Of a stretch of 64,000 nt of DNA, positions 48,889-63,200 are shown piece after piece. The notes below the pieces were generated by a model. The model worked only from the letters and a program-made list of their open reading frames with translations. It made no database searches and was not told the origin of the DNA. This DNA comes from Setophaga petechia. Taxonomy: Eukaryota > Chordata > Aves > Passeriformes > Parulidae. Location: assembly GCA_024362935.1 (NCBI GenBank), contig JANCRA010000003.1, forward strand, positions 6,376,001 through 6,440,000. The letters are read 5' to 3'. How positions within the stretch are numbered: position 1 is the stretch's first letter; every line of letters starts with the position of its first letter. The position numbers and the translations under genes were made by a program.

Positions 48889-51399
48889 TAAATATATCAG
48901 AATAACAGCCAGTCACAGCAGCCTGCCACACACCATTTCCAGCTCTGCTCACTAAGGATGTTAAACAAAGCAAGAGCAGATGAACATATTGCTGCACTTC
49001 CACACTTGCTGTTTACAACTGTACCATATGACAAACTGCTGAAAACCTGGGTAGGTTAATCTTTAAGTAAGCAAGTCTGTCAACACTTAATACAGAAATA
49101 TGTCAGTTCCTGGGCTGCACACTGCATGGATAGCTGTGCACTGAAAATACAACTACCTGAATGTCAGCAATATTTTCCCACTCTGTTTCATGAGCTAACT
49201 GAGCTAAAGCAGGCAGAGCCACATCAATCTAAGCTCACTCCTTAGGCAAAAGAAAAAGTTGGACTTATTTGCCAGCAAGACACAGATGCATGAAATAGTC
49301 AGGTTGAGCAAAATAGAATTCTAGTCTCATTTGTATTCTGTCAAGAAAAAGTAAGAAAGACATTTTTAAAACTACGAAGTAATGCACCTAAAACAATGGT
49401 GTTAACTGGGCCTTCACTACTGAAGTAACACTGAAATCGATTACTTAAAATTTTGCTTTGCAGTATCAGCTCCTGGTGTACAAAAATCATTCTGCTCATT
49501 CAGGCTGCTCCAGGGAAAAGTCAGATGCATTTGCAAGTGGAAATGATGAGAGATAAAATACATGACATGGCTCGCCTGAAACTACAGATTCAGATAAATA
49601 TCTGATAGGAAAGAGAAGGACCAAAGAGGGAAAATTCAGGATATCCATGTTTCTGACAGCACACAGCAGTCTGAATACAAGTTACCATCTGTGAATGCAA
49701 TGCCTTCTTTATAATAAAAGCTCTGAGGTGGGTTACATTTTCCTGTTACTTTCCTTTGACCCAACACACCATCCCCACAGATATACCTTTCTCATCAATT
49801 CCAGATCCCTCAGTTCCATATTTTATTGCACATCTAAAAAATCCACAGAGGATCCATTCCCACTTCAGCTGGGCTTTATTTCAGATGCTTAGTCAAAGGC
49901 TTGACACCTATACTGCCAAGCAAATAACTTCTCAGGGGGGCATTTACTTATTCCTACTGTTAGTGAGTTAAATGGTCACTGACAGCACTAAATGATGCAG
50001 TGGAAATCATCCAAGAACAGAAGTGGTATGCCTATAAAATGAGTATTTTTAAAACAGAGGAGGGACACATGGGCTTCTAAACCCAGGGTTACTATGATTT
50101 ATTTAACTGACATCAGTTCTGAAGTGATACTTCTCAGAGGTATAACAGGCTGATACTGCAGTGCCCTTTAAAATAGCACTTAGCAGGAAAATTTGAGATG
50201 CATATTTTTCCATCACTGCAGATGGAGAGATCTGACTATTTTTGACCCAAAGATGGTAACTTTAAATTTCAGTAAAAATGAGCAACTCCTGAAGACCTGC
50301 TTGAGACACAATATCAAACGACATTCTGAAGCTTTCCCTGAAGTCCAGAAAGCTTCACTAATAAAATTTAGATTAGATTTATTATATGCTGATTAACATC
50401 CAATGAGTCCTTTCCTCCAGAGGGCAAGTGCTTCTCAATAAGTGAGCTCAAACACTAAGGACACAAAAAGCCAAACAAAGCAGAAAGTAAACCCAATAGC
50501 AGCACTAATTAATGATGAGTGAGACACTGGCTAAACTTGTTGAAATGTCCTGCCAAAAGAAACAGCTTCCATACCCAGCAGGAAGGATGAAGGGAGTTTT
50601 AGAAAGCCAAAATTCAATATTTCATAGAATATTAAAAAGTAGCATCAGGGTAATCCTGCAGTTGATCAAGCACTGCAGCTATAGTGCTGGTACATTGTTT
50701 TGGCTTGACATTTTATTTTTGTAATAAATGATAATGTGGGATGTCTTGTTTTGCGACAAGCACAAGCAAGCAAAGCAGTTTAGCTCTGAAAAGAGAGTGA
50801 CACTTCAAAGTCCATCTGCCCTGCAAACCACATCCTGCACACCATAAACTGAATGTTAGAGAGACTCCAAGTTAGTCACAAAAACAAAATATTCAATTAA
50901 CTATCAGTCTGATTTAAAACTATTTCACCTGCTAAGTCTCCCTGTCTTAACAATGGTATTAAAATAGTTAAACATGCTATTGGAAGAGTCTGAAAGTCAC
51001 TAATAAAGTTGTAAAAACAGGTGCACACTGTCAAATTACATCCCCACAGGAAAGTTACCATTATCATTTTACCTATGGAACGCTCCATTCCCACTGCAGA
51101 AAAACCACCAGTGCAGCTGCCACTGCTGCCAGGCTGAGGAGCCCCAAATAACGGAGTCAGAGCAAGTGCTGGTGTTCAGGAGTCCAGGAACCAAAAAATC
51201 AGGCAGACTGGGAGGGCTGGGCTGAGGGGGAGGCAGGAGAAGTGCTCCTCTTGACAAGCTAGGAAGGGCAGAAAGAAAGGAAAAAATCCAAGGGGAAAGA
51301 GAGATGCTGGTAGCTAGGCAGCAGTGAGATTCCATACACTCAGGAAAACAGAATAATCAAGTGCATTCAGCTAGGGAGGAAGGAGAAAATGAAGGATCA

Positions 51400-51432
51400 T
51401 ATAGAAAAAAAAATGGAAAAAAAAAAAAAAAC
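51400..51432 (+). repeat. A-rich low-complexity tract
   Basis: Two A-runs separated by TGG. No adjacent element that would make it a retrotransposon tail was recognised. Confidence 0.9.
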
Positions 51433-54400
51433 CAACTAAAATTAAGGGAGAAAATATTCAGTCCAGGTGAGCAGAAGATCCAAGAGAGGATAAAATAAGA
51501 AGAAATATCTGCATGACTCCAGTCAAGTACTTCAGATCTTTTCCTAGTTTAAAATCCACTGACCACCATTTATGCCCATAAATAAATGCAAACCATGGTA
51601 GCTCTGAAGGCATAGATTCTCCCCTACTTGTGGGCACATCTGTTTTAAATTATTCTTCTTTTCTCTTCCTCATGGACACCAAGAATGCCTCAGTATAGAG
51701 AGTTGATCTAAGACCCAACCACTGCAACCACTGTCTGCACTGAACCATCTACAGCAGCTCAAAAAGTCACCACATCTCCTGGGAGGGCTGCCTCTGCTGC
51801 TCCAGAGCCTCTTGTATTATCATTCTTCAAAGCACTCAGGGCTGACAAAAATCAGGCTTCCTCAGGTGTGGCCTCAAATTATAAAGATCTTTAAGGTATT
51901 TGGTCAGCAGAAAACACTGGAAGTGCTTTGTTGTGCCACAATTCTGCTTCTGCTCTCAAGCTGAAGTTAAGACCTAGAACATCCTCTTCAAAATCCCGAC
52001 CTCGTTACATGGTCCCTAGATTACTAGATCTATTTTCCCTCTCTTTTTCTTTTCCCCCTTTTTTCTGCCTCTTCCTTTTCATATTTCTTGCCAATCTGGT
52101 TGGCACCAGGTTCCCTCCTTGCTTTATTCTGCCACCTCCTGCACAGTCCAACCTGCTCCCACACAAGTCCTAGAGCCTGTGCCATCCAACAGAGGCTTCT
52201 CCTTCCAAATATCTCCTTTACATTGCTGTCTTGCATATCTTTCCCATACCATGATCTCTAACACTCCATACAGGAGCTTTGCCTTCCAAGGCAATGACTC
52301 ACAGATGCCCAGTCCTGCTTCACCACCCATTTCCCTCTGAGACTCTGTCAAACCCTCACCCTGGGCTCTCCACCTTGGCTGATCATTCAGTGCCTCCCCT
52401 CTCTAAACCAACAGGGATACCCTGACCCCAGATCTGCTGGCCTTTGGGACCTTTTCATGCTTTGCACAGTGTTCTAACTCAGCACTATTCACGTCCAAAC
52501 TCCACTTTGCCTCTTCTCTCAGCTGCTCCAGGTTCCTCACCTGTCCCTTTGCTGAAGCCCAGCTCAGTGTCTCAGCTGACAGTATCACAGATGAGCTGTT
52601 CCTAGCAGGGAGCCTGGCTCACCACACACCAATAATGCAGTGTGTAAATGCATGATGCTGTATTAGCAGTGATACCAGTAATGATGTTCTGCTGTTAAAC
52701 ACGCTGTCCTGAGAGTCATTTGTGCTTCCAAGAACAAAGCCTAATAAATTCAGGCTTATCTCCTAATTTATCCTCCTCACGGGCTAACGTGAAATGGGAT
52801 ATACCTAAAGCACACAGTCTTTGTTTGTCCTTAATTATAGGCAGTATTATGCTGCCACAGCAACTAGGAAAGCTTAAGCTGCCCTAAGTGATACAAGATA
52901 CTGCACAAAGCCTCCCACCCTGCCCCATCCCCTGTCCCCACAGCACACTGTGAGACCTGTGGGTCACATTTGCTCTCTGGGGACAGGGAGCAGCCACATT
53001 CCAGCAGCGTGGCACGGCACAGGCCAGCCCCTGTGACACCTGCTCCCTCTCCCTTTGCACATCTTGCTCTCCCTGGCTCCATGCAGACAGGAAAAAGGGG
53101 ACAGGAGGGCATCCCCTCTCCAGCCCCACACATCCCCCTGCAGGGATCAGGCTGCTCCAGTCCTCCACTCTAAATCCAGAGTAAGGACTCATTAAGGAGG
53201 AAACATTAATTATGTATCTGGCCGCCCCTGAAACAGCTGGATGTTCCACTTCATCCGCACATCCACAGCTCTCCCTCAAGCTGCCAATTTCTCAGCCACC
53301 GTTCTTGAGCAGTGACCAAATGGTTGCAAGAGAAAGTGGGGCTTTTGGGGCATTTAACAAGGAAGGGATGGTGCACTGAGGGGCTGCTGGGCTGCATTAA
53401 TGCCATCACACCCCTGAGGAGCCCTGCAGCTCCTACCATACTGCTATGGCACTGCAAAATAGGGACAAACTATTGCACAAGGTGTGAGTGGATCTGCCAG
53501 CAAAGCAGCCCTAATCAGGAAGGGCTTGTACCCCACTTTCTGAGGTCACTAGTTCCAATGAAATTTTCCCACATCACATCAACACAGGATTTCTTGGGTG
53601 TGGGTTATGCTTACTGAGGAAGCTTTAACAAGTGACTCTGCTTCTTCTCTTGACCCATGATTCATCAAGAATTTACTGTGGTTACCTGCAACTACAGCAG
53701 GGATTTCTGTTTCAGCCTCACAGACTAGCTTAACTACCACAGGTCAGCATAAAAATCTCTAACTCAGGATCCAATGAATCACAGATTTTCACCACCTTTT
53801 GATGAACTACAACTTATTCATAACCCAGTTATTCATATTATCTGTCAAAGAGGTTTAATTTGTGCCAGCTCTGCACAAAGCCAGCATACCTGTGCACCCC
53901 AGTAGGGTACTGAGCAGAAGTTTACAGCTATTAAATCCAGGGAACTGTGAACTACATTATGAGCTTAGAAGAAATATAATTCTTGCTTTTAATAGGACAG
54001 AGAATGACAGGCTGAAGTGATTTACCTAGAAACATCTTAAACATGGCAACTTATTAAAAAAAATATGTTCACCTTTTTTTTGCTTTTCTTCCCTGCATTA
54101 AATTCTGAAAGTACTGATAGTCATGGAATAATCAGGTTTAACAGGTTAGCAGTAATATATGCCTCAAATGTTCCTAATACATCATAATCTTCTTTCACAG
54201 AATTTGCATCACTGTCAAACTGAACTACTGATTTTCAGTTGATGCTTTTAACATGTTTCTATGGTTACTTTCCAAGGTCACATCCGAGAAGCCTGAACAG
54301 CAGCTCAGAAAGACAAAAGGCATTTTGCATCTTTCACCATATTAAATAATTTATGAAAGTTAAGGCATCCTCAAGGAAAAAAATCATAAAAGAATAGGTT

Positions 54401-57400
54401 CTGAGGTTATTTTCTTTGCAACAGTTTGAAGCACAGCAAAATCAATATCTCTACAAAAGCTTTCAAGATGGGACTATTTGACTAATGTTCCATATGGTAC
54501 AAAATGCTAAAGAACACATTCTAAGTTTAGATCTATAGGCAAAAGCCTACATGAACTGCATGAATGGACTTTAAAGCAAAATGTGGACATCTATTTGCTG
54601 CCAGTAGCTTCATCTTTTAAATCAGGCATTGAGGCATTGTCTCAGTATACTACATTTAAAAGATGCAAAAATAAAACTGAAAAAATTTAAGTAAAACCAG
54701 TAATGACAAGCTTTATTATTTCCACCATTTCTTATTCAAAGCCACACAGATTTCATCTGTCCCCTAAATGTTACAAATTTTGACTATTATAATGAAAGCT
54801 TGTACATAAAATATCTGAATTCTCTGCCTACCACTACACTAGATCAGAGTTTATTGGAACTAATTGAAGTGTCTAAGGCTTGGAACAAAAACACATTAGT
54901 CATTTAGTGGTTGTGCTAATATTGCTATGCCTTTCCTGCAGTTTCATTAGATACAAACGGCTTCAATACCCTAATCATATGCTCAGTCACAGCACAATCA
55001 GGACACAGAGTACTGACAAGCTGTCCCACCATGCCTAAAGCTGATAAGGTGTCTGCTCTATGAGTAACCTCAATTATTGACTGTATTTTATGGTCAATCT
55101 AATGACCAAATGCTTATCAGTGAACCATCAGGTGCCTGTAATAGGATAGTGACCCTTAGTTTATATGTACCATTACTGCTCATTAGTGAATAATTAGATT
55201 CTTTAATCCAAATTCACAGGCATTAAAATATGATGGAACATCCTGACTCCAGTAAAAGACAACTATGCTTATTTTAACTCTTCAGATGTTCAATTACATT
55301 ACTCAGAGATTGTATATTTTGTTAAGAAAATCTGCTTTCAAAAAGCATATCATGTGCAATGTTTTATATCATGCCTAAATTGACACAGCTTTCCCAAACA
55401 TGCAGGAGGATGACGAGCGAGGGAAGATAATGGGTGTGATTCACCACTGTGATTCTCTGATTTATTATCTTAAATGGTTCTAATTCTGCAAAGCCCAGCA
55501 GCATCACAAATAATTTAGAAACCTGAAAACTAGTGAGTGCTATGTTTGGAAGATTAATTTTTCAAACCAAAGCAGGTGGATACAAGGGAAAGAAGTTGCA
55601 ACTATACAGTTATTTCCCCACTTCAAAGGCAGCAGTCCCACAGCAGCAAATGCAACCCTGTCAGCAAACCAGTTTGAAAAGATCAACATCAAACAAGGTG
55701 AGAATTTTAGAAGAGGGACTTAATGCAGTTTGTCTTCTGCTCAGTGCTGCTCAGGGTTGCTAGGTTAGTTTTGATTCCTCCTTGCTGCCCTGTCACTGCA
55801 CAAATCTTCCTTGCAGCTTGTGCACTGAGAGCAGGTAAAAACACCACAAGCACCACACCCCACCCAGCTGCACAGCCACTGCTGCCACCACTGTCACCAG
55901 CCACCAGCACGGAAATGGCATGTTAATGGTGACAGCTTCGATTTATTGGGGGTCTGGATTCTTCTCCCAAGGGAGTGGTATTTTCTTTTCTGTCACAGAG
56001 CCCATTAACCTCTTCCCAAGTGCATGCCCATTCTCCTCCTTGCTCCCTTCTCCTGCCTGATCTTTTGCACCATTTCCTGTCTTCCCCCACTGTTCGCGTG
56101 ACAAGAAAACCCAACTTTGCTATAAAGCTTATTACAGCTTTATAACAAAATATGCCAATATTTACCTAGCTGCAAGCACAGCCCACAGAAGGGTCCTACA
56201 ACTATCTCACATATTTTCCCTTAGCAATATAAAGTTTGTTCAGGTTCCTTATACAAAAAACCCACCTGGAAACAGGTATAAAGTGTGGAGCACTAGGCAA
56301 GGCACAGTTCACGCCCCACCAAGGGACAAAGCCAGCTGCATTCTTCTTAAATCTGAAGAATGCAAGAATAAACTTCTCTTTAAATGTAAGGGTGAAACTG
56401 GGAGTCTCTTCACAGCCATCCATGAACATAAGCTGTGCTTTTTGCCCTGGCTTTCTCGTTCTGCCAGTGACCTACTGAGAAGCTCCATTTTCTGCTAAAT
56501 CCTCTGGTAACACAACCACTGAGTAATGTCTGGCAATTTGCTTGCGTGACACAGTCAGATGTTAATCAAAGCTTTCCTCCTTCTGTGACAGATCACAGTA
56601 AGGAAAAAAGCTTAAAACTGATTTAATTTCTTAATACGCTTCTGTCTGCTGTCTTTAATATTTGGCTTTGATTTCGAATACTTAGTGCTTCTCTGCATTT
56701 CTTGGTAATGAATAAAATACTTTTTTTTTTAAGCAGAACATAATTAAGCTTGAAGAAATTAAATATGACATTCAAATGAGAAAGAGCTTTGGATGAATAT
56801 GTAGATTTGGGCTGTACATATGCTTAAAAAAATCAGTGCATTCCCTGCAAAGAATATCTCAAAGATACTCATTTTAACCATGGGGACCACTTATGACCAG
56901 GTATCCTTTTTGTTGCATCTCTTAAGCTAATCTTTTCCAGGTGAGGACATGAACTCTCTGTCCTGTCTTCAGAGTTTGTGACCTTACAAACACAAAACTG
57001 ATTCTCATCAAGGAACAAACTGGACTAAAAGAAAAAAGAGCTAACCAAAAAAATCCAGCACGAATCTCCCTTCCTAGGCACGAAACAGTCCACAAGCAAG
57101 AGTGTAAGGGTGTTATTTCAGCAAACAGAAACTTCAGTTTTAATGTGAAAAAGGCATTTATATGTGGCCAGGAAACCATGTCACAACCCAAAACCTAGTT
57201 GTGCTGGGACCTGTACAAACACAGTGAATGCTGCTTCATGATAAATAAGATTGGAATACTTTATTCATGTGGGGAAAAAAATTGTATCTAGTGTTGCTGT
57301 GGCTCAGGAAATCACAGATGCAGTTTCCACAAGCAGCCTGTGAAGTTTTTGTCTTCCAAAGTAACTAACCCTGCACCCAAACACACTAGACATTAACATA

Positions 57401-60083
57401 TAGACCTATTTTTGCCTAGCAATTTTATTCCTAAGGCAAACCAGGCGTTTTAACAAGCCAAAGTTTCAACCACAGCTCCTCTTACAAAAGGAGGATGTAA
57501 ACAGTTGAAGGTCCTCAGAAGACTTGGTCAAAGAGAGGCGAATCATTTCCAAAAATTAAATATATGTGTGTCTGTGTGATTGTCAATATACTAACTGCAT
57601 TTATTTCAGTAGAGAACAAAAATAAAATCTGCCAGGCTCTGCATAATGTGAGTAACACACTGGCCTTGCTATGAAGTTCAGATTTCAAGTGGCTGAGGAG
57701 TTTCAGTATGGAAAAAAATATCAGCAAATAGAATGAATGGGGACTACAGCATGACACTACAGCCATGACTCTTCTTTCATCTCCAGGTGCTTCTTGAGAG
57801 AGGATTAGCTGAACAGAGATGAAGGAGAGACAAGTGAATGCTGCTGCAAAAGAGTCATGGAGCAATGACCTTGTTCCTCAACAAGCTCAAGGCTGGATGG
57901 TGCAAAGGGAAGGAGACAGGAGTGGGAGGGTTGAAGCAAAGAAGCCTGAGAGCCCATTTACTGAACAAAACCCCCAAAGTAGTGATATCCTAATATCTGT
58001 GGTTCCTGGATAAGCCATTTTTGCCAGTATCTGGGTCATCTCTCACTTATCCTTGAGGATTTCCACCTCTTCCTTTCCCCTCCTGCTGAGAGGACTGCAT
58101 GGCTGGAGGGTGGAGGACTCAGCATGGAGACTTTGATCCATTAATGCCCCAGTGGCAGAAGAGACAAAAGAGAAGGAGCAATGGGAACCTCTCCTGAGGT
58201 TATTGCCAAAGTTGGGGGAGCAGCCTGGCCATGCCCTTGTACCCATCTGAGAATCTGCTCAACCTGTTTACAAGTGCCAGGGATCAATGATGGATCTCTC
58301 TCCCCCACAAAATCATTGTGAGATATTCTTTTTCTTGTGTTTCAACAACAACAGAATAAGAAACAAAAGTGCTTTGTGCACAAAAATTTCCATCAGCCCG
58401 GTCCATCAGTTAAAAAATTCAAGAGAATCAATTTTGAATATAGGAAACATGGGTAGGGAATAAGCAATGTACTAATGGGATTTTAAAATGTTTTAGCTGC
58501 ACAGAGCTGCTAAAGCTATAAAATTCTGATTCACTCAAGGCAAAGGCAGATTCATGAGAAGCAATTAGGGCCTGATCCAACATACAATGATGTCATTTGC
58601 AGTCTTGCTGCTGACTTCAAGAATCTTTGAATTAAGTCAATGACACTCACTTCACAATAAAAACAGAACTGAGTTTTGCTGACCAGTGACAAAAGCATCC
58701 CTGAGAGAAAATATTTTGGGTCTTATTTTATACTATTAGGCACTGATTTCTTTCTCTCAGTTTCAAGGAAGGTATTTCATTTTCTGGCTTCCCCAGTGAA
58801 AGGGAAAAATCTTTGCATGTTCTTATGACATACAAATTAACACTGAAATAAATCCAAAGTAGATTAAGCTAAAATCATACCCACAATATGAAATACAGTA
58901 ACAAAAGCTGTGCTGCATCCCATCTAAATACTTTGGAAAGGATGCATCTGTCCTTGCTTAGGTAACTAAACAAGAAAAGAGATGTCTGAGCTTCTCCCTG
59001 TACCTTTCTTATCCATTCCCACTGATTATTTCAGATACCTATCTTTGAATGAAATAAATCATCCTCTGCAGGCCACCATTCCTCTGTGTTGATTTAAACC
59101 CTCAGCACAGAGACAATCCCCTAACTTACACACAGTGTTGTTGGGGCAATCATTTCCCAACCTCCAGGGTACAGACAGACTGTGACACTCAGGCACTTGA
59201 CACTTCAAATCAATGTACCACATTCATTTAGAAAAGCAGAACTTGGAAAGTCAAGCTCTTTCTGAGGTCAGATTGTAACTTATAGTAAACATCATTTATT
59301 TAATGGTATAAAACATCTTAAAGACCAATGAAAAGGAAACAATACAATTACCATTGTGATTACATTCTGCAAGGGATTCTCAGTGCATAAATTTTATTTT
59401 AGTGCCATTCACAGACATACGCTTTTCAATATTGTCTCAAAATATGTTCAGCTCAGAATTAAAAAAGGAGTTGGAATGCAAGTACAAAGCCCTGAGTTTT
59501 GTTGTTTTAAGTACCATCTGCTTGACAGTGTATTACATTTAATCAACATTGCTAATTACAACAAACATCCAAACAAAACTAACATATTTTTTGTTATAAA
59601 GCAACCAGAACGGGCAAAAAAAGAAGATTGTTGTGGGCTATTGCTAAAAGAAGAATGTCAAACCACTTTAACTATTTCTACCAACCATGGAAAAACTTTT
59701 ATTTGGACACACAGGCCATGCTACTGAATAAAAAATAGCTTTTTAAAATCTCGATCTGAGAGAAAAAGACTTGTTACTTCAGCTTTTGCTCCAAGGAAAC
59801 ATACAGAATAGCAGACTTGTGGTGAAGATGGCCATTAAGGATTAGACAAAGCCCAACACAGGTTTCCTTGGGTTTTTGGTCAATAGATGTTCCAGGTCCC
59901 CAGAGAGAGAACTGGGATGTCCCCATCCCATCCCTGCTCTCCAGTGGCAGCAGAAAGCCACAGCCATGACAAGGTGACCAACTCCACCCCTCAGCAACCA
60001 GCACCTTGGCAAAGACTGAATAACATTTCCCAGCTGTCTGAAGACCCACGAGCAGTTCTGGAAAGCAGGAAAAGAGGAACTAC

Positions 60084-60241
60084 CTTATGAAGAAGGAAGC
60101 AGCAGCCGAGGTACCTGCCGAGACCGCGGCCGGAGCCACCGCGCTCTGGGGCGCTGCCGTGCCCGCGGGGTCGGAGCTGGGCTGCCCTGGGCTGAGCTGA
60201 GCACTGGGAACATCTCGGCCACTTTCTGCTGCTGCTTCTCC
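60084..60241 (-). CDS. KIF26A: KIF26A coding exon 1 of window (pre-motor linker)
   Basis: A 158-nt exon encoding an Ala/Ser/Pro-rich linker that starts GEAAAESGRDVPSAQ and ends AASFFIR, directly before the conserved [13 protein letters not shown] of the next exon. The acceptor is a pyrimidine-rich tract ending TTTTTATCAG at 60244-60242. The donor is AG|GTAGTT at 60083-60082. The exon begins in phase 0 and ends after two bases of an Arg codon, which the next exon's first A completes. It is strikingly GC- and CpG-rich compared with the surrounding intron. A second frame is open over most of the exon (EKQQQKVAEMFPVL...) but reaches a stop just before the donor, so the FFIR frame is chosen. The 5' boundary is slightly less certain than the 3' boundary because the linker is poorly conserved. 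Confidence 0.85.
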
Positions 60242-63200
60242 CTGATAAAAATAAAAACATATGTACAGGTTAGTACCCTTTACTACGTGGCCACAACAGG
60301 GAAAAATTTCACACAGCACTTCCAAAGCGACTCTTTGCAAGGGTGAAGGTGAAGATCAGCGGCAGGTGAGGAGTGATACAGGAGCACAAGTGTACTACAG
60401 AGAAAGTAAAAACCATGACCACAGAGGAGGAGCAGAAAAACACAGAGAACCTTTGTGAGGAGTAATGTACAGTTAAACAGTTTGACAGGCATGAAGAAAT
60501 GGAAAACGATAAGCAGAACCCTTTTGTTTTACAGTGCTATTTGGGAGCTAGCAGAACTGTTTATCTGGCTCAGTTATGACTGTCAAGAATTATTTCTCAG
60601 TGGCACATCATCTACAAGACCTATCTGTTTAAGAGGAACTAACCAAACAGTCACACTTGTAACATGTTTCCACATGAATAACCCAAAGAACTAAATAAAA
60701 GAAAATTGATTTTTTTAGAAAAATATATACAGCCCTCTTTTTCAGTATTATTTTTCTTAGCAGCACAAGTGTACAGCACTTTTCTCCTGCAAACCATTCC
60801 AGTGGAAGAACAGGAGAGACTGGAGATGCATCTTCTCCAGCACAGAGCATTTGCAGTGTCTGAGACACAGCTTGGAAGGAGGTAATTCTTTTGAGATTTT
60901 GCCAAAATTTCAGACATCTGTATTGTGAAATTGTGTCAGGTTTATATCTTTATGTTTAGGCCACCAACTCTTTCAAGTACTGAGTTCAATTAAGCCACAT
61001 CAGTCAAATGCCCATTGACAGTGCTGGGAAGGCTCCTTTTCGGAAGAACCTGCTCTCTGTCTGGGAGTCCTGAAGATTTAATTAAAGATGACACCACAAT
61101 AAATATTTGTCAAAAGAGTTAATTGCTTCATGTATGATAATATATGATGTTTCTGTCATCTGAAATACTACTTTGACATTTCCAGCTAATTAGCTAAAAT
61201 AGATTCCAGGAAAGGAGACAGCCTTGTAATGAAGCACAAGCACAATTAGGTACTTCCTAGGATGCCACCAAATTTTAAATTTTGAGCTGCCATAGATCAT
61301 GTTTTACAACTATAGATATGCAGACATGGCAATAGGGCACTCCCAGTTACATACACACCCTCAATTTTCTCATACACTGACAATACAAATAGAGATTTTC
61401 TCATGAGAACTGAGGCAACACGGTTATTAGGTACCAAGGAAAAAAACTTTGCCAACCAAGTCGTGCTCAACTGGTGCATGAAAGCCTGTCTGGAGCTTCA
61501 TCTGGACTCATTCCTATAGGTTGAGTGCTGTATTCCCAGTTCCCAACAAAGTCAACAAGAAAAAAGTGCACCCAGCTCTTTTGAAGGTCTGTTCTTTCAA
61601 GATTAGTACTATTATCAGTATTCTGGAGTGGCTGAGTAATGCTTTAGCATAGAGTGCCACACAAAAAAAGAGTGCTTTTATAGAGCTCACCTAAGAGATC
61701 TGAGACTGAGACACAAAATTCATTGATGCAGATTAACTTAATCCTAGTGAAGCTACTCATGCTAGAAGCCAACCTGGAAACTTTGAATACCCCTCTGCAA
61801 ATTCACTTTGTAATACAAATCAGATTTCTCACAAGATCAGATTTCTCTGTGATGAAAACAGAAAGACCAAGCATGGCTAGAGATCAAGACAGGCACAAAG
61901 AAATTGAGTGGAAGGAAAAGGTACTTTAAAAAAGGAGTTTGTCTGTCCATCCTATCCATGATCTACTGGCAATGACAGCCAGGAACAGAGAAGCTTGGAA
62001 AAGGATCAGATCCGCTCATGTGGTTAATTGCTTATAACTAAGTGATGGAGTAATGAACCTTGAGGGGGTCAATAAAGCAGGTATTTGATCATTAATGCAC
62101 TGAAGCAACAAATGTGTGGTCTTGACCTGTACCAGTCACAGAAAGAATATGGCATGTGGAACAACATGCAGGTGGGTAAAATCCAGCGTGACATCTGAAA
62201 TTCGGAGTTACATGAGCTGACACAAAGTGCTGACAGCAAGAGGAGCTTATAGGGATTCAGCAATTTACAAACTAAAAAAATCTGCACCACAACCTCTGGA
62301 GGCAGCACATGGAGCCCAGAGAGTGGCACAGCAGGGACTGCCATGCTCAGTGACAGTGGCATGGTGGCCAGCAGGAGGAGGACCCAAACTGCAACCCCTG
62401 GCAGGAGAACATCTGTGTCTGAAAAGTCAGGGAGACAACCATAACCCTCTGCCACAGAAGCTGCTGTCTCAGATTCAAAATTACAGGCTCAAGTCAAATT
62501 CCCAAGACAAATTTTTTCATTCACTTTGAACAGGGCCATACTAGACAAGAGACCTTGACATAAAGAAAATTGTTCAAGTAACATTTGGAAAAAAATACAG
62601 AAACAGCAACATGTTTCTAACCAATCACACTAACTAATATATAATCTAAATTATGGCATGATCTAAATCTAAATATGAAATCTTTAGAGTTAGCACAAAA
62701 CTTCATTGCATTTTACAGCAAAGAGTAACAGACTTGTAAGTACTGACTGGAATCTGTTAATAGATCAATTCCTGTAAAAGCTATTCACACTTTAAAATAT
62801 AAGCCATGTACAAAACACATTCCTTTTACACCACTTTTTATTTCTATGAGAAGTTAAAAGCCTACGTTTCTAAGAGACTAAAGATTGTGGACATATCAGG
62901 CATGCAACTTGAAATACCCAAATCAAACCTGATATTTCAGATGGCAGATGGTTAATATGCTTTCCAAACCAACGTATCTAAGTTTGATAAATTGCTATTC
63001 CCACATTAAACACATTTGAAAACTCACACTGTAATTTCTTTTTCTGTAAGTTTTATTCTGAATTTTGTGTGAACATAAAAAGAGGATGAGGGGAAGCCAA
63101 TAAGAAGGCACTGATTCTTGTAAAGGAACAAAAAGTGAAGGTATACAAGATAAAATCATCAGAAGACTACTGCAGAAGACATCCCATTTAATATTTATTG

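Larger units (their letters stand above)
41561..60083 (-). other. KIF26A large intron between exons 1 and 2
   Basis: 18.5-kb intron. It holds a possible degenerate CR1-like stretch at about 48220-48340, a TA repeat at 48870-48888, an A-rich tract at 51400-51432 and two stretches that look like conserved noncoding sequence (about 52640-52880 and 54900-55260; inference only). No additional exon is supported. Confidence 0.85.

Noticed and set aside
52884..53279. 131-codon minus-strand frame in a GC-richer intronic patch
   Set aside because: Cys/Gly-rich with no homology; KIF26A exons either side already join in phase without it.
60084..60241. Alternative frame EKQQQKVAEMFPVL in the first exon
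   Set aside because: Stops just before the donor and cannot join the [13 protein letters not shown] exon in phase; the AASFFIR frame does both.
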